A stretch of 64,000 nucleotides of DNA from Sphingobacteriales bacterium (lineage in GTDB: Bacteria; Bacteroidota; Bacteroidia; Chitinophagales; Chitinophagaceae): NCBI GenBank assembly GCA_027484425.1, contig JAIXSZ010000025.1, positions 52,795 to 116,794 on the forward strand, written 5' to 3'. The notes below the pieces were generated by a model. The model was not told the origin of the DNA, made no database searches, and saw only the letters and a list, made by a program, of their open reading frames with translations. Position 1 is the first letter of the stretch, and each line of letters opens with the position of its first letter. Positions 1 to 8,829 of this stretch are shown in pieces. Position numbers and translations under genes: made by a program.

Positions 1-50
1 TTAATGTATTCTTCATAAGCCTCATGGTGAAGCAAAATGTCAATATTCAT
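1..50 (-). CDS. Partial gene, probable RelE/ParE-type toxin (N-terminus only)
   Basis: Only the first 16 codons are in the window; the gene runs off the left edge. Its ATG (50-48) lies four bases beyond the stop of the antitoxin-like gene at 55-291, so the two are very probably one transcript. The visible start is MNIDILLHHEAYEEYI. A short first strand followed by an Ala-Tyr-Glu helix is how RelE/ParE toxins commonly begin, and the upstream neighbour resembles their usual antitoxin. The catalytic part is not visible, so the call is an inference from gene order. Confidence 0.4.
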   Translation of the reverse strand, partial: MNIDILLHHEAYEEYI

Positions 51-54
51 CGGT

Positions 55-291
55 TTATTTGGCTTTGGATTTTTCTAAAGCAGCATTTTTGGTTTCCTCC
101 CAAGTATAGGTAATGGCAGTTTCATTCAAAAAAGATGCTTGTCTGCGGTCTAATTCTGAGATAAAATCCTCCTCCATATTACTATACTCATTTATGTTCT
201 CTTCCAGTATAGTAAATATTGCTTTTACCTTTTTTATATCGCCATTCATGCAAAATTTTGCAAGTTTTTCTCTTAGCATTACCTCAGTCAT
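55..291 (-). CDS. Antitoxin-like addiction module protein
   Basis: A 78-residue acidic protein. Its second half carries an SELDRRQASFLNE helix followed by TYTWEETKNAAL. This resembles the C-terminus of the addiction-module component family (PF09720 type), where an E-L-x-x-R helix and a W-E-E motif precede the toxin-binding tail. Such proteins neutralise RelE/ParE toxins, and a toxin-like gene begins four bases downstream. The ATG at 291 is preferred over the longer frame from 327, because a -7 promoter box (308-315) lies inside the longer version. Family membership was judged by eye from motif shape. Confidence 0.55.
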   Translation of the reverse strand: MTEVMLREKLAKFCMNGDIKKVKAIFTILEENINEYSNMEEDFISELDRRQASFLNETAITYTWEETKNAALEKSKAK

Positions 292-307
292 GGTACGGAT
301 GTTTGTA

Positions 308-315
308 CAAAAATA
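308..315 (-). promoter_or_regulatory. -7 promoter box of the TA pair
   Basis: On the minus strand this reads TATTTTTG, a full match to the Bacteroidota -7 consensus TAnnTTTG. It lies 16 bases upstream of the chosen ATG at 291. No convincing TTG is seen 19-21 bases further upstream. Confidence 0.5.
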
Positions 316-370
316 GCCAAATTTCACATTGAGCTTTACTTCAAAACTAAGATTGCTGCTTTATTCAAAC

Positions 371-416
371 AAAAATTAAGCCCCCTGCCATTAACACGAC
401 AGAGGGCTTATTTTTA
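371..416 (-). terminator. Rho-independent terminator after the DUF4476 gene
   Basis: An 11-bp stem with one mismatch (377-387 with 400-410) encloses a 12-base loop. On the minus strand it is followed by an AT-rich tract ending in TTTTTGTTT. It sits between the DUF4476 gene and the toxin-antitoxin pair. Confidence 0.7.
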
Positions 417-432
417 TAGGTCAATATTAATA

Positions 433-1398
433 TTAGTGACCGCTTATAAATTCATTGAGCTCGGTACGGCTGGCATCGAAGCTGAAAATGTTACCTATCT
501 TGAAATAGTTACCTGGGTCTGTGCAACGAGCGTGTGCAAATTTTGCAAAATCGAGTTTTGATTCTTCGAAAGAGAACTGCTTGCATATCTGTGTGATTTG
601 GTCAGTAGACATACAGTTTGACGACAAAACAGTTTTAGCAGTAGATAATTTTGTGTCTTCGAAGCTAGCTTTTTTTATCGTTTCTAGAGCAGATCTGAAG
701 TCGGTAGGGTTCATAGCAAAGTTGCAACCACCGCCGCGTGATGGAGGAGGTGGAGGAGCATTATTGTATTGGTTGTCGTGGTAGCCCATATCTGTAGCTG
801 TTGTCGTGGTGGTGGTGCGGGTAACAGTAGTACCACCTCCCATACCCATCGTAGGGTCGCTGATGTTTATGTTCATGTTTACACCTGCACCACCTACGTT
901 GATATTGGCACCCACACCACCTACTGGTGCGCTGGTAGTTTGAGTAACTGTGGTTTGTGTAACCGTAGTGCCGCCGCCCATTACAGGAGGAGGAGGAGGT
1001 GCTGGCTGGCCATAGTGCATTACATACACATCAGGAGGCGCTACGTAGTTTGGCATAACCGGAGTAGCAGAGAAATAGCGCATCTTCAGTTCACCATTGT
1101 TAGTGGTTTTTATCTTGTACGTCACATCCGCAAATTCGCTATTCTCAGGATTTAGAGTAGGGATGTTTTTTGAAATTTCAGGTTTCGTTTTGTCTTCGAA
1201 TATTATTTTCACTGCATACTGCGGTTGCGATAAACCGTCGATACGCACATTGGTCATGGCTACATTGTTTTGACGCTGACCATTCAGTACCAGAAAAAAC
1301 TTATACCCATCTTCAGAGAAAATTGTAAGGCTGCTTTGAGCAAATGTTACAAACGGACACAATGCCACTAGCAATAGTAGTAACGACTTCAGTTTCAT
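433..1398 (-). CDS. Secreted DUF4476 domain protein with proline- and glycine-rich linker
   Basis: A 321-residue protein. Residues 1-21 form a signal peptide (MKLKSLLLLLVALCPFVTFA). An N-terminal beta-rich domain (about 22-120) follows, then a low-complexity linker. The linker has two proline runs flanking Thr/Val/Gly-rich segments such as TTVTQTTVTQTT and TTVTRTTTTTT. The last 95 residues match DUF4476, a Bacteroidota domain of unknown function with repeated helix pairs beginning F-x-x-A/F-K/R. The longest frame begins at a TTG (1419) that overlaps the -7 box, so the ATG at 1398 was used. Location is probably periplasm or outer surface; no function is known. Confidence 0.8.
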   Translation of the reverse strand: MKLKSLLLLLVALCPFVTFAQSSLTIFSEDGYKFFLVLNGQRQNNVAMTNVRIDGLSQPQYAVKIIFEDKTKPEISKNIPTLNPENSEFADVTYKIKTTNNGELKMRYFSATPVMPNYVAPPDVYVMHYGQPAPPPPPVMGGGTTVTQTTVTQTTSAPVGGVGANINVGGAGVNMNINISDPTMGMGGGTTVTRTTTTTTATDMGYHDNQYNNAPPPPPSRGGGCNFAMNPTDFRSALETIKKASFEDTKLSTAKTVLSSNCMSTDQITQICKQFSFEESKLDFAKFAHARCTDPGNYFKIGNIFSFDASRTELNEFISGH

Positions 1399-1416
1399 AA
1401 TTTTTTGATTTGATTG

Positions 1417-1424
1417 CAAAATTA
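1417..1424 (-). promoter_or_regulatory. -7 promoter box of the DUF4476 gene
   Basis: The minus strand reads TAATTTTG, a full match to TAnnTTTG, 18 bases upstream of the ATG at 1398. No TTG is seen at the expected -33 distance. Confidence 0.5.
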
Positions 1425-1627
1425 GTAGTTTTTTTACTTATGTTGTTCTACACTTCAATTCCTGCGCCAAAATTTAATACTTCTACTGTTTTTTACAATA
1501 TTTAACAGTTTCACACCCTGGCTCATGCGTTATAAGCAACTAATAGTTTGCACATTGCAGCAGATACTTTGCTGTACACGCTACTCACAAAATAATAGTT
1601 AATTTACACTGCAATCACATACCATCC

Positions 1628-2533
1628 ATGATCAGTATTCGTCACATTGTCAAGCAGTATTCAGGTTATCGCGCACTCAGCGATGTTAGTTTAGAGGTAG
1701 AGCAAGGTACCGTTTTTGGTTTGCTGGGCCCTAATGGCGCCGGCAAAACATCGCTCATCCGTATCATCAATCAGATTACTGCCCCTGACTCGGGCGAAAT
1801 CTTGTTTAATGGGGAGCCACTGAGCCGCATACATACTGAGCGTATCGGCTATATGCCTGAGGAGCGAGGGCTATACAAAAAGATGGAGATAGGTGAGCAA
1901 ATAATATACCTTGCCCGTCTGAAGGGACTATCTAGAGCCGAGGCGCTAAAACGCAGTAAGTATTGGTTTGAGAAACTGGAAATACAGGCTTGGTGGAATA
2001 AAAGCATAGAGGAACTATCGAAGGGTATGCAGCAGAAAGCACAGTTTGTAGCTACAGTGCTGCACCAGCCAGAGTTGCTGATACTTGATGAGCCATTTTC
2101 GGGCTTCGACCCTGTAAATGCTGAGCTCATCAAAAACGAAATACTAGAACTTAACAGAAATGGTGCTACCATCATTTTTTCCACCCATCGCATGGACTCA
2201 GTAGAGGAGCTATGCGACTCTATAGCGCTCATCAACTTGTCGCACAAAATACTGGATGGTAAAGTAAAGGATATCAAAAACAGCTTCAGGAGCGGCACTT
2301 ACCGTTTAGATTATGAGGGATCGAAAGCCAGTATAGGAGATGATGCGCCTTTTGCAGTAGTAAACGATACGAGCTCAGAATCACACCATTCGCTAACACT
2401 GCGCACCCAAGAAGGAAAAGGACCTAACGATGCGCTGCGCTACATGCTGCCGTTAGTATCTGTTTCCAGATTTGAAGAGATTATACCCACCATGAACGAA
2501 ATATTTATTCGCACCGTAAACAAACAGGCATAA
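1628..2533 (+). CDS. ABC transporter ATP-binding protein (NatA-like)
   Basis: A 301-residue ATPase subunit. Walker A is GPNGAGKT at residues 34-41, the signature is LSKGMQQK at 130-137, Walker B is LLILDEP at 150-156 and the switch histidine is H187. The variant signature (KGMQQK rather than GGQ) and the C-terminal extension after residue 220 are typical of the NatA/DUF4162 group. This group drives ABC-2 exporters for Na+, antibiotics or unknown substrates. The permease gene starts four bases after the stop, so the pair forms one operon. Substrate cannot be told from sequence. Confidence 0.9.
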   Translation: MISIRHIVKQYSGYRALSDVSLEVEQGTVFGLLGPNGAGKTSLIRIINQITAPDSGEILFNGEPLSRIHTERIGYMPEERGLYKKMEIGEQIIYLARLKGLSRAEALKRSKYWFEKLEIQAWWNKSIEELSKGMQQKAQFVATVLHQPELLILDEPFSGFDPVNAELIKNEILELNRNGATIIFSTHRMDSVEELCDSIALINLSHKILDGKVKDIKNSFRSGTYRLDYEGSKASIGDDAPFAVVNDTSSESHHSLTLRTQEGKGPNDALRYMLPLVSVSRFEEIIPTMNEIFIRTVNKQA

Positions 2534-2537
2534 GACT

Positions 2538-3863
2538 ATGAACAAGATACTCCTCATCATTCAGCGCGAATACCTATCAAGGGTTAAAAAGAAATCGTTT
2601 TTGGTGCTTACCTTTTTGGTGCCCGTACTTTTTATAGGCATGTTTGCTATACTTGGCTATCTGGCTGTGAAAGGTGATGACCTAGGTGACGATAAAAAAG
2701 TTCAGGTTATAGACATGTCGGGCGAGTTTGCGGGCAAGTTTGTCAATTCTCCCACTATTACCTATGTGTACTCTACCGACAACTATGATAGTGCCAAGGC
2801 GCACTTTATAGACAATGGCTACAACTTTCTGCTACACATACCGCCAGCGTCATCAGGCGCAGAGATAGAGCTACTAAGCGAGAAAAAGCCCAGTGCTACC
2901 ACGATAGATGCTGTGGAGAATAACCTAAGCCGGATAGCGGAGTCGCGCAGGCTGAAGCTGGCAGGTATAGATACTGCAGTGCTGGCGCAAGCGCAGAAAC
3001 GTATAACAGTAAAGGCAAAACAGATAACAGCAGCAGGTGAAAAAGATGCACAAACCTATACTGCCTATGCCATAGGGTTTCTCTCAGCATTTCTCATTTA
3101 CATGTGCTTGTTTATCTATGGCACTCAGGTAATGAGAGGGGTAATAGAAGAAAAAGTGAGCAGAATAGTAGAGGTAATCATATCTTCTGTAAAACCATTT
3201 CAGCTCATGCTAGGCAAGATAATTGGGGTAGGCATGGTAGGTCTTACCCAGTTTTTGTTGTGGATAGTAATATCTGTAGCATTGTCTATGGTAGGTGGTT
3301 CGATGATGGCCAGCAAGATGTCTCAATCTGGGCAGGTGCAGCAGGTGCAGCAATCAATGGCAGCAGCAAAGGGAGCTAACAATGTAAAAACGCCTGATAA
3401 AGGGATGTCGGCTATTATGGAGTCGATAGAGAGTATACCGGTAGTGTATACCATCAGCTGTTTTTTGTTTTATTTCCTGTTTGGGTATCTGCTTTACAGT
3501 GCCATTTTTGCTGCAGTTGGCTCGGCAGTAGACAATGAGACCGAAACTCAGCAATTTATGATACCCGTTACACTGCCGCTCATATTTACCTTTGCGCTAG
3601 CACAGAGTTTTATCATCAACAATCCCGATAGTTCTCTGTCGGTGTGGCTGTCTATGATACCCTTTACCTCACCTATAGCTATGATGATACGTATACCCTT
3701 TGGTGTACCAGCATGGCAGTTGGCATTGTCTATGCTGTTGCTAGTATTAGGCTTTGTTTTCACCACCTGGGTAGCAGCACGCATATACAGGGTGGGCATA
3801 CTGATGTATGGCAAGAAGGCGAGCTACAAAGAGCTGGCTAGATGGTTTATGTATAAAGAGTAA
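2538..3863 (+). CDS. ABC-2 type transporter permease (NatB-like)
   Basis: A 441-residue membrane subunit partnering the ATPase immediately upstream. A first membrane segment lies at about residues 22-45. It is followed by an extracytoplasmic domain of roughly 130 residues, then a cluster of five or so further segments from about residue 175 to 425. This layout matches the ABC2_membrane_3 / NatB family of two-component exporters. A Gln/Met/Lys-rich soluble loop at about 250-290 separates the second and third membrane segments. The substrate is unknown. Confidence 0.88.
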   Translation: MNKILLIIQREYLSRVKKKSFLVLTFLVPVLFIGMFAILGYLAVKGDDLGDDKKVQVIDMSGEFAGKFVNSPTITYVYSTDNYDSAKAHFIDNGYNFLLHIPPASSGAEIELLSEKKPSATTIDAVENNLSRIAESRRLKLAGIDTAVLAQAQKRITVKAKQITAAGEKDAQTYTAYAIGFLSAFLIYMCLFIYGTQVMRGVIEEKVSRIVEVIISSVKPFQLMLGKIIGVGMVGLTQFLLWIVISVALSMVGGSMMASKMSQSGQVQQVQQSMAAAKGANNVKTPDKGMSAIMESIESIPVVYTISCFLFYFLFGYLLYSAIFAAVGSAVDNETETQQFMIPVTLPLIFTFALAQSFIINNPDSSLSVWLSMIPFTSPIAMMIRIPFGVPAWQLALSMLLLVLGFVFTTWVAARIYRVGILMYGKKASYKELARWFMYKE

Positions 3864-3923
3864 CAGAGATTACTTTAACACTACATGTAACAGTAGGATA
3901 GTGATAATGCCACCGATAATGGT

Positions 3924-3931
3924 TAAATTTG
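3924..3931 (+). promoter_or_regulatory. -7 promoter box of the ferritin gene
   Basis: TAAATTTG is a full match to TAnnTTTG, 17 bases upstream of the ferritin ATG. No TTG is seen 19-21 bases further up. Confidence 0.5.
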
Positions 3932-3948
3932 ACTAAACGCAATTTACT

Positions 3949-4473
3949 ATGTTGAGCAAAAACTTACAAGAAGCACTAAACAAACAACTTAAGCACGAAG
4001 CTATGTCTTCGCAGATATACCTTGCTATGGCATCGTGGGCAGATATACAACCTGGATTGCAAGGCGTTACAGAATTCTTTTACGAGCAATCGGAAGAAGA
4101 GCGGCAGCACATGCTCAAGCTGATGATGTACATCAATGAGCGTGGAGGTTTTGGTATAGTACCTGCTCTGGAGCAACCTATCGTTACCTTTCAGTCGCTG
4201 ACGCGAGTATTCGAAGAGTTTTTGAAAAACGAAATGGGTGTATCTGAAAGTATCAACGAAGTAGTGCATCTGGCATTGCAGGAAAAGGACTATGCCACGC
4301 ACAACTTCTTGCAGTGGTATGTAGCAGAGCAGATAGAAGAAGAACGCCTTGCCCGTACCCTTAACGACAAACTGGAAATGATAGGATCTGATAAAAGTGG
4401 TCTTTACTTGTTTGATAGAGATATAGTATCCTACCGCAATAGTTTGAGTAAGGGATCAAGTAGCAAAAAATAA
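3949..4473 (+). CDS. ftnA: Ferritin (non-heme, FtnA type)
   Basis: A 174-residue iron-storage protein of usual bacterial ferritin length. It oxidises Fe2+ at a di-iron centre and stores the mineral in a 24-subunit shell. Ferroxidase-type residues visible are E17, Y24, E51 and H54 in helices A and B, and the NFLQWYVAEQIEEE stretch of helix D supplies further carboxylates. No Met haem ligand of bacterioferritin context is evident. The gene is monocistronic with its own -7 box. No Fur-like operator was recognised. Confidence 0.93.
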   Translation: MLSKNLQEALNKQLKHEAMSSQIYLAMASWADIQPGLQGVTEFFYEQSEEERQHMLKLMMYINERGGFGIVPALEQPIVTFQSLTRVFEEFLKNEMGVSESINEVVHLALQEKDYATHNFLQWYVAEQIEEERLARTLNDKLEMIGSDKSGLYLFDRDIVSYRNSLSKGSSSKK

Positions 4474-4598
4474 CACACGAATGAATAGTAAGCCTTCGAC
4501 AGGCATTGCATTAGCTTAGTGTTTGTCGTATATTCAGAAGGGTTAGTGCAGTAACTAGTATGGTATAAAAAATAGGATGTGCATCATTTTGTAAAATA

Positions 4599-4631
4599 TT
4601 TTGCACACTTCAGATATTTGTTCTACATTTG
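4599..4631 (+). promoter_or_regulatory. Promoter of rpmH-rnpA-yidD
   Basis: TTG at 4601-4603 (within TTTTG) is followed after exactly 20 bases by TACATTTG at 4624-4631. This is a full match to the Bacteroidota promoter consensus TTG-N19-21-TAnnTTTG. The rpmH ATG is at 4670, giving a leader of roughly 30 bases. Confidence 0.75.
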
Positions 4632-4669
4632 CACTCCCTTTCCGAAAAGGGCTTTAAAAACATATAGTT

Positions 4670-4825
4670 ATGAAACGTACATATCAACCGCACCGTCGCA
4701 GCCGTAAAACAGTACATGGATTCCGTAAACGTATGGAGTCTGCTAATGGTCGCAAAGTATTGGCTTCTCGCCGTGCTAAAGGTCGCCACAAACTCACAGT
4801 ATCAGACGAGCGTCGCCTGAAATAA
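4670..4825 (+). CDS. rpmH: Ribosomal protein bL34
   Basis: A 51-residue, very basic protein beginning [19 protein letters not shown] and ending in DERRLK, which is the bL34 family pattern. It is a component of the large ribosomal subunit. The gene heads the classical rpmH-rnpA-yidD cluster. Its stop codon TAA (4823-4825) is in the same frame as the following rnpA reading frame, with no other stop between them. Confidence 0.97.
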   Translation: MKRTYQPHRRSRKTVHGFRKRMESANGRKVLASRRAKGRHKLTVSDERRLK

Positions 4826-4849
4826 TATTCATACGTAATACTTCTCGCC

Positions 4850-5326
4850 ATTCGTAATACTTTCACAGTATATGAGCGGCTCAAGCGAGAGCAGCATATT
4901 AAGACGCTTTTCCAATCTGGGAAAGCGTTTTCTGTTTTTCCGCTCAGAGTCGTCTACCGCATCCTACCAGCTACTACACAGCCCTGTGCTCCGGTTCAGG
5001 CTGGGTTTTCGGTGCCCAAAAAGAAGTTTCGTAGTTCTGTAGACCGACATAGAGTGCGCAGACTGATGGTAGAAGCATTGCGGCTCAATAAGCAACCTCT
5101 TTATGAGGCTATACCTGCAGGCACACAGATGCACTTGTTTTTCCTGTTTACCGGCAGCAAAATGCCCGCATACCAAGAAGTACAATCGGTAGTGTTGCGC
5201 GCCGTTAATAAGCTTATAAGCGTAGACAAGCAGCCACCTGCACCGCCTACTATTGAGCAGGGTGCTATGATACCCTCAACCCCAGCTACTCTGCCCCCAT
5301 CCACCCCTGATATATCTAGTCAGTAG
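4850..5326 (+). CDS. rnpA: Ribonuclease P protein component, non-canonical start
   Basis: RnpA binds the catalytic RNase P RNA and helps process the 5' ends of tRNAs. The frame encodes an N-terminus of the family type (ERLKREQHIKTLFQSGKAF), the strand SVFPLRVVY, and the RNR signature RHRVRRLMVEALR. A Pro/Thr-rich tail of about 35 residues is unusual. Between the rpmH stop and the conserved ERLK motif the frame holds no ATG, GTG or TTG. The ATT at 4850, in ATT-CGT-AAT-ACT-TTC, falls where family members have Met-Arg-Asn-Thr-Phe-like starts, and is used here. An annotation restricted to usual starts would begin at GTG 5012 and lose the N-terminal third. Confidence 0.85.
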   Translation: MRNTFTVYERLKREQHIKTLFQSGKAFSVFPLRVVYRILPATTQPCAPVQAGFSVPKKKFRSSVDRHRVRRLMVEALRLNKQPLYEAIPAGTQMHLFFLFTGSKMPAYQEVQSVVLRAVNKLISVDKQPPAPPTIEQGAMIPSTPATLPPSTPDISSQ

Positions 5327-5368
5327 TAAAGCCATACCTTTGTGCTAGACTGTTATAGGGAAAGCTAC

Positions 5369-5590
5369 ATGCGTCAATTTCTGTCCATATTGTTTACAGC
5401 ACTTATCCGCTTTTATCAAGGTGCTATATCGCCGTTTCTGGGTGCCCGATGCCGCTATACCCCCACCTGTAGCGCATATGGCTTAGAAGCCATTCGCAAA
5501 CACGGACCACTGCGAGGTGGTTGGCTCACGCTACGCCGTTTTGGTAGGTGCCACCCTTGGGGTGGTCATGGTCATGACCCTGTGCCATAA
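5369..5590 (+). CDS. yidD: Membrane protein insertion efficiency factor YidD
   Basis: A 73-residue member of the YidD/Haemolytic family. It carries the hallmark [20 protein letters not shown] stretch followed by [13 protein letters not shown] and [19 protein letters not shown]. An amphipathic N-terminal helix associates with the inner membrane, where YidD helps YidC insert proteins. The ATG at 5369 is preferred over the in-frame GTG at 5342, because family members start close to the RFYQ motif. It follows rnpA in the conserved cluster, but yidC is not adjacent. Confidence 0.95.
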   Translation: MRQFLSILFTALIRFYQGAISPFLGARCRYTPTCSAYGLEAIRKHGPLRGGWLTLRRFGRCHPWGGHGHDPVP

Positions 5591-5643
5591 GCCTCTAGGT
5601 TCGTGTTCAACTTTAATAATTGACTAATTCACTTCCTCTAAAT

Positions 5644-5679
5644 AAAACTGGCTGCCTCATCAATGGGCAGCCAGTTTTA
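5644..5679. terminator. Bidirectional terminator between yidD and gcvP
   Basis: A perfect 11-bp stem (5646-5656 with 5666-5676) has a 9-base loop, with T runs on both strands. It serves the convergent yidD (+) and gcvP (-). Confidence 0.85.
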
Positions 5680-5702
5680 GATATAGTCTGTATTGTTATC
5701 GC

Positions 5703-8582
5703 TTATGCATACGACTCGGTAGGCTCGCAGGTGCATACCAGGTTGCGGTCGCCGTAGGTGTTGTTTACACGCGCTACGCTCGGCCAGAATTTGTTATTCT
5801 TAACATAAGGAAGCGGGTAAGCAGCAGTTTGGCGGCTGTAGCTGTGATTCCACTCATCGGCAGTTATTACAAACTGTGTATGTGGCGCATTCTTCAGCGG
5901 GTTGTCGTGTTTGTCCATTTTGCCTTCTTCTATGGCGCGGATTTCGGCACGTATACCTATTAGCGCATCGCAGAATCTGTCTAGCTCAGCTTTATCTTCG
6001 CTTTCAGTAGGCTCTATCATTATAGTACCTGCAACTGGGAAGCTCATAGTAGGCGCGTGGAAGCCGTAGTCTATGAGGCGTTTTGCCACATCTTCTGCTT
6101 CTATCTCAGCCGTTTTCTTGAACGGGCGAAGGTCTACGATAAACTCGTGGGCACAAGTGCCACCAGTGCCGGTATATAATATGTCGAAGTCGTTTTGGAG
6201 GCGCGCACGCATGTAGTTGGCATTGAGTATGGCATACTCAGTAGCAGAACGTACACCAGTAGAGCCCAACATACGAATATAGGCATACGATATAAGCAAT
6301 ATGCTAGCCGAGCCAAATGGAGCAGCAGATACCGCATTATGACCCGTACTCATGGTATTGGCATCTGCATTAAATACGTGTCCTGGCAAGAAAGGAGCCA
6401 GATGCTCTTTAACGCAGATAGGGCCCATGCCTGGTCCACCACCACCATGTGGTATAGCAAAGGTTTTATGCAGGTTGAGGTGGCACACATCAGCACCTAT
6501 CAGGCCCGGAGCAGTAAGCCCTACCTGAGCATTCATGTTGGCGCCATCCATATATACCTGTCCACCGTGTTGGTGCACTATTTCGGTTATATCTTTCACA
6601 GTTTCTTCATACACACCGTACGTAGATGGGTAGGTGATCATGATGCCTGCTAGGTTGTCGGCATGCAGTGTTGCTTTTGCTTTCAGGTCTTCTATGTCTA
6701 TGTATCCGTTTTCGAGTGCTTTTACTACTACTACTTTGTAACCCACCATTACCGCACTAGCAGGGTTGGTACCGTGTGCCGATATGGGTATCAGTATCAC
6801 ATTGCGATGGCTGTCGCCGCGGCTTTCGTGGTAACCACGTATAGAAAGCAGACCAGCATACTCGCCCTGCGCACCACTATTAGGTTGCAGACTACAAGCA
6901 TCAAACGCGGTTATTTCGCACAGGTAAGCAGAAAGTTCTTTAGCTATTTGCAAATAGCCTTCAGTTTGGTTGGCTGGTGCAAATGGGTGCACCTTACTCC
7001 AGTGAGGCCAGCTTAGCGGCATCATCTCTGTGGCAGCATTCAACTTCATGGTGCAGCTACCTAGCGATATCATACTGGTGTTGAGGCTCAGGTCCTTGTT
7101 TTCCAGCATTTTTATGTAACGCATCATCTGCGACTCGCTATGGTGCGAGTTGAAGACCTGATGTGTCAAAAACGCACTAGTACGTGTAAGCGTAGTAGGT
7201 ATGTGCGACAATGATGTATGTTCATCTATAGAGAAAGATACTGGCATATCGCTGTTCAGTACAGCTCTTATGATATCCAGAACGTCTGTAGATGTGGTAG
7301 TTTCATCGAGCGATATGCCTATTATATTGTTGCCATGGTAGCGGAAGTTGATACCCATGGCTTCAGCGTTAGCTTTTACAGCATCGCTGTCTGCTACGGT
7401 GATAGTTATGGTATCAAAGAAGCTATTGTTGTGCAAAGTCACACCAGCTTCAGCCAAGGTTTCACCCAATACCTGTGTTAGCAATGCTACACGTTTAGCT
7501 ATATCTTTTAATCCGTCTGGTCCATGATACACAGCATACATTGCTGCCATGTTGGCCAGCAGCGCTTGTGCTGTACAAATGTTAGAGGTTGCTTTTTCTC
7601 TTTTTATATGCTGTTCCCTAGTGCCTAGCGCCATACGTAAAGCGCGGTTGCCGTGGGCATCAATACTTATACCTATTATTCTACCGGGTATTTGACGTTT
7701 GAAGTCTTCTTTTGTAGAGAAGAACGCAGCATGTGGTCCACCGAAGCCCAATGGTACTCCAAATCTCTGTGCAGAACCTACAGCAGCATCAGCGCCCATT
7801 TCGCCGGGAGGGGTGAGTAGTGTAAGTGCTAGCAGATCAGTGGCCATTACTACATAACCACCTGCGTCATGCATTTTGTTGATGAAATCACGATAGTCTT
7901 CTACACTTCCTTTATCGTTGGGGTATTGCACCAGTGCACCAAAGAAAGTAGCATCTGGAGTCATGGTTCTATAGTCGCCGTATACTACTTCTATACCTAT
8001 TGGAGTAGCTCTGGTAACAACTACATCCTTAGTCTGTGGGAAGACATCGTTGTCGACAAAAAACTTTGGTCTGTCAGGATTTTGAGAATCTTTGTTGGCT
8101 GAGTGAAAGAACATGTTCATAGCCTCTGCAGCAGCAGTAGCTTCATCAAGCAGTGAAGCATTAGTAATAGGTAACCCAGTTAGGTCGCTTACTACTGTTT
8201 GGTAGTTGATGAGGCTTTCCAGTCTTCCCTGGCTTATTTCGGCCTGATAGGGAGTATATTGTGTATACCATCCTGGGTTTTCAAAGATGTTGCGCAATAT
8301 CACACTTGGTGTGTGCGTGTCGTAGTATCCTTGGCCTATGTAGTTTCTTGACAGTTTGTTCTTCAGCGATGTTTCTTTTAGTTGTGCTAGGTATTCTGCC
8401 TCGCTCACTCCTGTGGGTATACGCAATGAATGATCCATTCGTATAGCCGCAGGCACCGTACGCCCCGTCAGCTCATCCATACTCCCCACGCCTATCACAT
8501 CGAGCATCGTTTGGGTGTCACGTTCATTTGGCCCTATGTGACGGCCAATAAATTCAGCATTCTGTTTGGAAAACAAATTCAT
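5703..8582 (-). CDS. gcvP: Glycine dehydrogenase (decarboxylating), P-protein
   Basis: A 959-residue fused (homodimeric) P-protein, about the length of the E. coli enzyme. It decarboxylates glycine with pyridoxal phosphate and passes the aminomethyl group to the lipoyl H-protein of the glycine cleavage system. The PLP lysine is K706 in [20 protein letters not shown]. The N-terminus matches other P-proteins from [12 protein letters not shown] on. The longer frame to 8678 was rejected, because a -7 box lies at 8627-8634 and the extra residues are hydrophobic and atypical. No gcvT or gcvH is in the window. Confidence 0.97.
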   Translation of the reverse strand: MNLFSKQNAEFIGRHIGPNERDTQTMLDVIGVGSMDELTGRTVPAAIRMDHSLRIPTGVSEAEYLAQLKETSLKNKLSRNYIGQGYYDTHTPSVILRNIFENPGWYTQYTPYQAEISQGRLESLINYQTVVSDLTGLPITNASLLDEATAAAEAMNMFFHSANKDSQNPDRPKFFVDNDVFPQTKDVVVTRATPIGIEVVYGDYRTMTPDATFFGALVQYPNDKGSVEDYRDFINKMHDAGGYVVMATDLLALTLLTPPGEMGADAAVGSAQRFGVPLGFGGPHAAFFSTKEDFKRQIPGRIIGISIDAHGNRALRMALGTREQHIKREKATSNICTAQALLANMAAMYAVYHGPDGLKDIAKRVALLTQVLGETLAEAGVTLHNNSFFDTITITVADSDAVKANAEAMGINFRYHGNNIIGISLDETTTSTDVLDIIRAVLNSDMPVSFSIDEHTSLSHIPTTLTRTSAFLTHQVFNSHHSESQMMRYIKMLENKDLSLNTSMISLGSCTMKLNAATEMMPLSWPHWSKVHPFAPANQTEGYLQIAKELSAYLCEITAFDACSLQPNSGAQGEYAGLLSIRGYHESRGDSHRNVILIPISAHGTNPASAVMVGYKVVVVKALENGYIDIEDLKAKATLHADNLAGIMITYPSTYGVYEETVKDITEIVHQHGGQVYMDGANMNAQVGLTAPGLIGADVCHLNLHKTFAIPHGGGGPGMGPICVKEHLAPFLPGHVFNADANTMSTGHNAVSAAPFGSASILLISYAYIRMLGSTGVRSATEYAILNANYMRARLQNDFDILYTGTGGTCAHEFIVDLRPFKKTAEIEAEDVAKRLIDYGFHAPTMSFPVAGTIMIEPTESEDKAELDRFCDALIGIRAEIRAIEEGKMDKHDNPLKNAPHTQFVITADEWNHSYSRQTAAYPLPYVKNNKFWPSVARVNNTYGDRNLVCTCEPTESYA

Positions 8583-8626
8583 GATTTCGAAATTAAGATT
8601 GAAGCAGAAAAAGATAATAAAGGCTG

Positions 8627-8634
8627 CAAAGATA
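8627..8634 (-). promoter_or_regulatory. -7 promoter box of gcvP
   Basis: The minus strand reads TATCTTTG, a full match to TAnnTTTG, about 44 bases upstream of the ATG at 8582. The leader contains no obvious glycine riboswitch, although this was judged by eye only. Confidence 0.5.
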
Positions 8635-8829
8635 AAATATATTGCTGTATTTGTTGAAAATACATCGTTCAGCATCATTTATAATCACCTCTTAAAGGTT
8701 CATACCCAGTAGTTTATATTCCATTCAGTTGTTTGGTTTTTATTATGTGTCAATTATTCTTTTTGCATTACTTTATTATTCCGATATTTGTTTTTATCTT
8801 TCCCAGCTACTTAACAAAATCTTTAAGCG

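Noticed and set aside
769..1155. Open plus-strand frame of 128 codons over the DUF4476 gene
   Set aside because: Its composition reflects the reverse complement of the Thr/Gly/Pro-rich linker, and the minus-strand frame has a signal peptide and a known domain.
4872..4950. The ATG at 4872 as the rnpA start
   Set aside because: It is in a different frame from the conserved RnpA sequence and encodes a Ser-rich unrelated peptide.
5012..5326. rnpA starting at the GTG at 5012
   Set aside because: This start removes the conserved N-terminal third, including the ERLK and FPLRVVY motifs, which are encoded upstream in the same frame.
6195..6653. Open plus-strand frame of 152 codons across gcvP
   Set aside because: It is antisense to well-conserved GcvP sequence, has Cys/Tyr-rich composition and no family motif, so it is a shadow of the real gene.
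8583..8829. Glycine riboswitch in front of gcvP
   Set aside because: The 44-base leader after the -7 box is too short for the known tandem glycine aptamers, and no typical conserved core was seen.
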